Positions 60,938-64,000 of a stretch of DNA of 64,000 bases are shown here, piece after piece. Where the stretch lies: contig NZ_JOHS01000006.1 of NCBI RefSeq assembly GCF_000725625.1, forward strand, positions 124,001-188,000, written 5' to 3'. A program made the position numbers and the translations under genes. Source of the stretch: Streptomyces sp. NRRL F-6676 (lineage in GTDB: Bacteria; Actinomycetota; Actinomycetes; Streptomycetales; Streptomycetaceae). Positions within the stretch are counted from its first letter, which is position 1; each line of letters starts with the position of its first letter. Below the pieces are notes generated by a model, which was not told the DNA's origin, made no database searches, and was given only the letters and a program-made list of their open reading frames with translations.

Positions 60938-62703
60938 GCCGGCGACGGCGGCCGCGTACGCAGAAACGACTGGCGGGTAAGCCGCGCACCCTGCGGACGC
61001 GGCTCGTCGTCGCCTCGCTCGCGCTGATCGCCGTGGTCTGCACGGTGATCGGGACCGTGACGACCGTGGCACTGCACTCGCATCTCTACGACCAGCTCGA
61101 CGGCCAGCTCAAGGAGATCGCGGCACGGGCGTCCGGGGCGTTCATCCCGCCCGACGGCCTCAAGAACAGCACCGGCGCGCCGGGCGGCGGCCAGAACACC
61201 GGCGCTCAGAACACCGGCGCTCAGAACACCGGCGCTCAGAACACCGGCGGCCAGAACACCGGCGGCCAGAACACCGGCGCCCGGCAGAACGGCGACGGCC
61301 AGAACGCCGACGGCCAGAACGGCGACGGGCGCCAGGGCCGCGGCACCGACCTCACCGAGTTCGTCACCCGCGGCCCCCAGCCGCCCGGCACCATCGCCGC
61401 CTCGCTCACGGACGGCACCGTCACCGACGCCAAGGTCGGCTACAAGGCCAAGGACGACAACAACATCCCGCAGATGGAGGTCAAGTCGCTCAGCGCCGCC
61501 CAGCGCACCGCGCTCGCGACCGTCTCGCGGGACGGCGGCGAACACTCCGTGGAGATCCCGGGCCTCGGCGACTACCGCGTCCGGTACGCCGGCGGCCCCA
61601 ACGGCAGTTACTACGTCGCCATCCCGACCGCGGACGCCGACAGCACGATCAGGACGCTGATCCTCGTCGAGGTCAGCATCACGGCCGCCGGTCTCGTCGC
61701 CGCGGGCATCGCCGGCTGGGTCCTCGTCAGCGTCGCCACCCGCCCGCTGCGCAAGGTCGCCGCGACCGCCACCCGCGTCTCCGAACTCCCGCTGCACAGC
61801 GGCGAGGTGACCCTGGAGGAGCGCGTCCCGGAGGCCGAGACCGATCCGCACACCGAGGTCGGCCGGGTCGGTGCCGCGCTCAACCGGATGCTCGACCACG
61901 TGCACGGCGCCCTGCACGCCCGCCAACAGAGCGAGACGCGGGTACGGCAGTTCGTCGCCGACGCCAGCCACGAGCTGCGCACCCCGCTCGCCTCCATCCG
62001 CGGCTACGCCGAGCTGACCCGGCGCGGCCGGGAGCAGGTGGGCCCCGACACCCGGCACGCGCTCGGCCGCATCGAGTCCGAGGCGGGGCGGATGACCCTG
62101 CTCGTGGAGGACCTGCTGCTGCTCGCCCGGCTGGACGCGGGCCGGCCGCTGCGGTTCGAACAGACCGACCTCGTCCCCCTGGTCGTCGACACGGTCAGCG
62201 ACGCCCGGGCCGCCGGCCGCGACCACGTGTGGCGCCTGGAGCTGCCCGACGAACCCGCGCTGGTCTCCGCCGACGCCGCCCGGCTGCAACAGGTCCTGGT
62301 CAACCTGCTGGCCAACGCCCGCACCCACACCCCGCCGGGCACGACCGTCACCGCGCGCGTGCGGCACCGGGGACCCTGGCTGTGCGTGGACGTCGAGGAC
62401 AACGGGCAGGGCATCCCGGCCGAGCTGCTGCCGCACGTGTTCGAACGGTTCGCGCGCGGGGACTCCGCGCGCTCCCGCGCCACCGGCTCCACCGGCCTCG
62501 GCCTGGCCATCGTGCAGGCCGTGGCGGGCGCGCACGACGGCGCCGTGACCGTGGACAGCGTGCCCGGCCGCACGGTCTTCACCGTGCACCTCCCGGCGCT
62601 CTCGTCCCCCTCCGCACCGGCCGTTCCCGAGGCCGGAACGGACCGGCGACCGCACTCACAGGCGCACCACAGTGCCGCCACATGGGCGCGACAGGGCGCT
62701 TGA
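60934..62703 (+). CDS. Sensor histidine kinase with Asn/Gln repeat in the sensor domain
   Basis: 589 residues from ATG 60934. Helix 1 (LVVASLALIAVVCTVIGTVTTVAL, ~30-52), an extracellular domain of ~180 residues, helix 2 (ILVEVSITAAGLVAAGIAGWVLVSVA, ~243-268), HAMP, HisKA with H-box ASHELRTPLASI, and an HATPase with NLLANARTHTP, DNGQGIP and STGLGLAIV. Near residue 87 the sensor domain carries six QNTGA/QNTGG units. It phosphorylates the regulator encoded just upstream. The signal is unknown. Confidence 0.94.
   Translation: MSRRRRPRTQKRLAGKPRTLRTRLVVASLALIAVVCTVIGTVTTVALHSHLYDQLDGQLKEIAARASGAFIPPDGLKNSTGAPGGGQNTGAQNTGAQNTGAQNTGGQNTGGQNTGARQNGDGQNADGQNGDGRQGRGTDLTEFVTRGPQPPGTIAASLTDGTVTDAKVGYKAKDDNNIPQMEVKSLSAAQRTALATVSRDGGEHSVEIPGLGDYRVRYAGGPNGSYYVAIPTADADSTIRTLILVEVSITAAGLVAAGIAGWVLVSVATRPLRKVAATATRVSELPLHSGEVTLEERVPEAETDPHTEVGRVGAALNRMLDHVHGALHARQQSETRVRQFVADASHELRTPLASIRGYAELTRRGREQVGPDTRHALGRIESEAGRMTLLVEDLLLLARLDAGRPLRFEQTDLVPLVVDTVSDARAAGRDHVWRLELPDEPALVSADAARLQQVLVNLLANARTHTPPGTTVTARVRHRGPWLCVDVEDNGQGIPAELLPHVFERFARGDSARSRATGSTGLGLAIVQAVAGAHDGAVTVDSVPGRTVFTVHLPALSSPSAPAVPEAGTDRRPHSQAHHSAATWARQGA
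61192..61281 (+). repeat. Six 15-bp tandem repeats in the kinase gene
   Basis: CAGAACACCGGCGCT-type units, encoding QNTGA or QNTGG in the extracellular sensor domain. Copy number may vary among strains. Confidence 0.85.
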
Positions 62704-62717
62704 GTTGAGTCGGTTCC

Positions 62718-64000
62718 ATGCGAACCGACTCTTCTCCCGGCACCCTGCCGGCGCGGGAGCACCTCCCGGCCGCAGGAGCCGGTACGCCTGTCCTGGACGT
62801 AGTGATCCCCGTCTACAACGAGGAGAAGGACCTCCGGCCATGTGTGCGCAGACTGCACGAGCACCTCGCACGCACGTTCCCGTACGCGTTCCGCATCACG
62901 ATCGCGGACAACGCGTCCACGGACACCACGCCCGAGGTGGCGACGCGGCTGGAGGCGGAGCTCGCCGGGGTGCGCTCCTTCCGGCTGGAGCAGAAGGGCC
63001 GCGGCCGGGCGCTGCGGGCCGTCTGGTCGTCCTCGGACGCCCCGGTCCTCGCCTATATGGACGTGGACCTGTCCACCGACCTCAACGCGCTGCTGCCGCT
63101 GGTGGCCCCGCTCATCTCCGGCCACTCCGACCTGGCCATCGGCTCCCGGCTCAGCCGCAGCTCGCGCGTCGTGCGCGGCGCGAAGCGGGAGTTCATCAGC
63201 CGGACGTACAACCTGATCCTGCGCGGCTCGCTCCAGGCCCGCTTCTCCGACGCGCAGTGCGGCTTCAAGGCGATCCGGCGTGACGTCGCCCAGGTGCTGC
63301 TGCCGCTGGTGGAGGACACCGGCTGGTTCTTCGACACCGAGATGCTGGTTCTCGCCGAGCGCGCCGGACTGCGCATCCATGAAGTGCCGGTCGACTGGGT
63401 GGACGACCCGGACTCCACGGTGCACCTCGTGAGCACGGCGACCGACGACCTCAAGGGCGTGTGGCGGATCGGCCGTGCGCTGGCCACCGGCTCGCTGCCG
63501 CTGGACCGGCTCACCCGCCCCTTCGGCGACGATCCGCGCGACCGCGACCTGGAGGACGTGCCGCGCGGACTGGCCCGGCAGCTCGTCGGGTTCTGCGTGG
63601 TCGGCGTCCTGTCCACTCTCTTCTATCTGCTGCTGTACAGCCTGTTCCGGCAGTTCGCCGGCTCCCAGATCGCCAACGCGCCGGCCCTGCTGGTCTCGGC
63701 GGTCGCCAACACGGCCGCCAACCGCCGGCTCACCTTCGGGGTGCGCGGCCGGGGCGGCGCGGTCCGCCACCAGGCGCAGGGCCTGGTGGTGTTCGGCATC
63801 GGCCTCGCGCTGACCAGCGGCTCGCTGGCCGCGCTCGACGCGGCCACGGACAGGCCCGCGCACTCCACCGAGCTGGTGGTGCTCGTCGCCGCCAACCTCG
63901 CGGCGACCGTGCTGCGGTTCCTGCTCTTCCGCGCCTGGGTGTTCCCCGAGCGGCGGGACGCGGGGCCGGGGGACGGGGCGGGCGCCGGGTTCCTCCGGAC
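62718..64000 (+). CDS. Family 2 glycosyltransferase with C-terminal GtrA-like membrane domain, runs off the right edge
   Basis: 427 residues visible from ATG 62718. The GT2 domain begins near residue 27 with VIPVYNEEKDL; the DxD-type motif is YMDVDLSTDL, and GSRLSRSSRVVRG and QCGFKAIRRDV are typical of polyprenyl-phosphate sugar transferases (DPM-like). From ~295 a GtrA-like domain has four helices (QLVGFCVVGVLSTLFYLLLY, IANAPALLVSAVANTAANRRLTF, GLVVFGIGLALTSGSLAAL, LVVLVAANLAATVLRFLLF). It likely loads a sugar on polyprenyl phosphate for cell-surface glycosylation. It lies 14 bp after the kinase gene. Confidence 0.88.
   Translation, partial: MRTDSSPGTLPAREHLPAAGAGTPVLDVVIPVYNEEKDLRPCVRRLHEHLARTFPYAFRITIADNASTDTTPEVATRLEAELAGVRSFRLEQKGRGRALRAVWSSSDAPVLAYMDVDLSTDLNALLPLVAPLISGHSDLAIGSRLSRSSRVVRGAKREFISRTYNLILRGSLQARFSDAQCGFKAIRRDVAQVLLPLVEDTGWFFDTEMLVLAERAGLRIHEVPVDWVDDPDSTVHLVSTATDDLKGVWRIGRALATGSLPLDRLTRPFGDDPRDRDLEDVPRGLARQLVGFCVVGVLSTLFYLLLYSLFRQFAGSQIANAPALLVSAVANTAANRRLTFGVRGRGGAVRHQAQGLVVFGIGLALTSGSLAALDAATDRPAHSTELVVLVAANLAATVLRFLLFRAWVFPERRDAGPGDGAGAGFLR

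Overview
The window is chromosomal DNA from a Streptomyces-like actinomycete. It is very GC-rich, and the gene content fits: a TAT-secreted DyP peroxidase with copper chaperones, a subtilisin-inhibitor protein, RsbW-like ATP-binding proteins, a SpoIIE-type phosphatase, SpdB/DUF2637 proteins, and an integrative element of the pSAM2/AICE type. Two perfect parS sites (TGTTTCACGTGAAACA at 10761 and 33531) and a cluster of DnaA boxes (8329-8661) suggest the conserved core arm, not far from oriC.

Layout. 1-1703: an alpha/beta-hydrolase-SDR fusion cut by the window edge. 1861-5722: two ATPase/permease ABC pairs and a small protein. 6108-9629: HAD hydrolase, serS, the DnaA-box region, pheA. 9704-16434, all on the minus strand: a copper cluster (YcnI protein, Sco1, PCuAC chaperone, CopC-CopD, DyP peroxidase) with a Met-rich membrane protein. 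16632-27427: ATP-binding protein, Xaa-Pro aminopeptidase, SpoIIE-like phosphatase, Prim-Pol protein, SEC-C protein, a second ATP-binding protein, glycerophosphodiesterase, HtrA-like protease. 27496-39675: tRNA-Ser(TGA), a second Prim-Pol protein, secreted proteins, a SigE-family sigma factor, an acyl-CoA synthetase, a 1694-residue degenerate hybrid kinase, an SSI-like inhibitor and tRNA-Ser(GCT).

39912-55214 is an integrative element of about 15.3 kb in tRNA-Arg(ACG), bounded by a 47-bp direct repeat. All its genes read leftward: integrase, excisionase, a RepSA gene broken by an internal deletion, three small membrane/transfer proteins, SpdB, an FtsK/TraB-like translocase and a Pra-like protein. 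These are followed by a PP2C phosphatase coupled to an HTH-sensor protein, an RsbW-like ATP-binding protein and an XRE regulator. One palindrome (GTCTAG-N4-CTAGAC or its half-sites) lies before four of its transcription units. The right end carries lower-GC cargo: a C5 cytosine methyltransferase, a Shedu (DUF4263) nuclease and a trypsin-like protease, which looks like a defence operon. An IS5-family element carrying a DUF6221-like passenger gene has inserted at the 3' end of the protease gene.

55216-64000 returns to chromosomal genes: a small hypothetical protein, DUF952 protein, lipoprotein, GntR remnant, MOSC protein, DUF2637 protein pair, APH-like kinase, an OmpR/histidine-kinase pair, and a glycosyltransferase-GtrA protein running off the right edge. 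A third pair of integrase arm-like sites lies outside attR, hinting at an earlier integration at the same tRNA.
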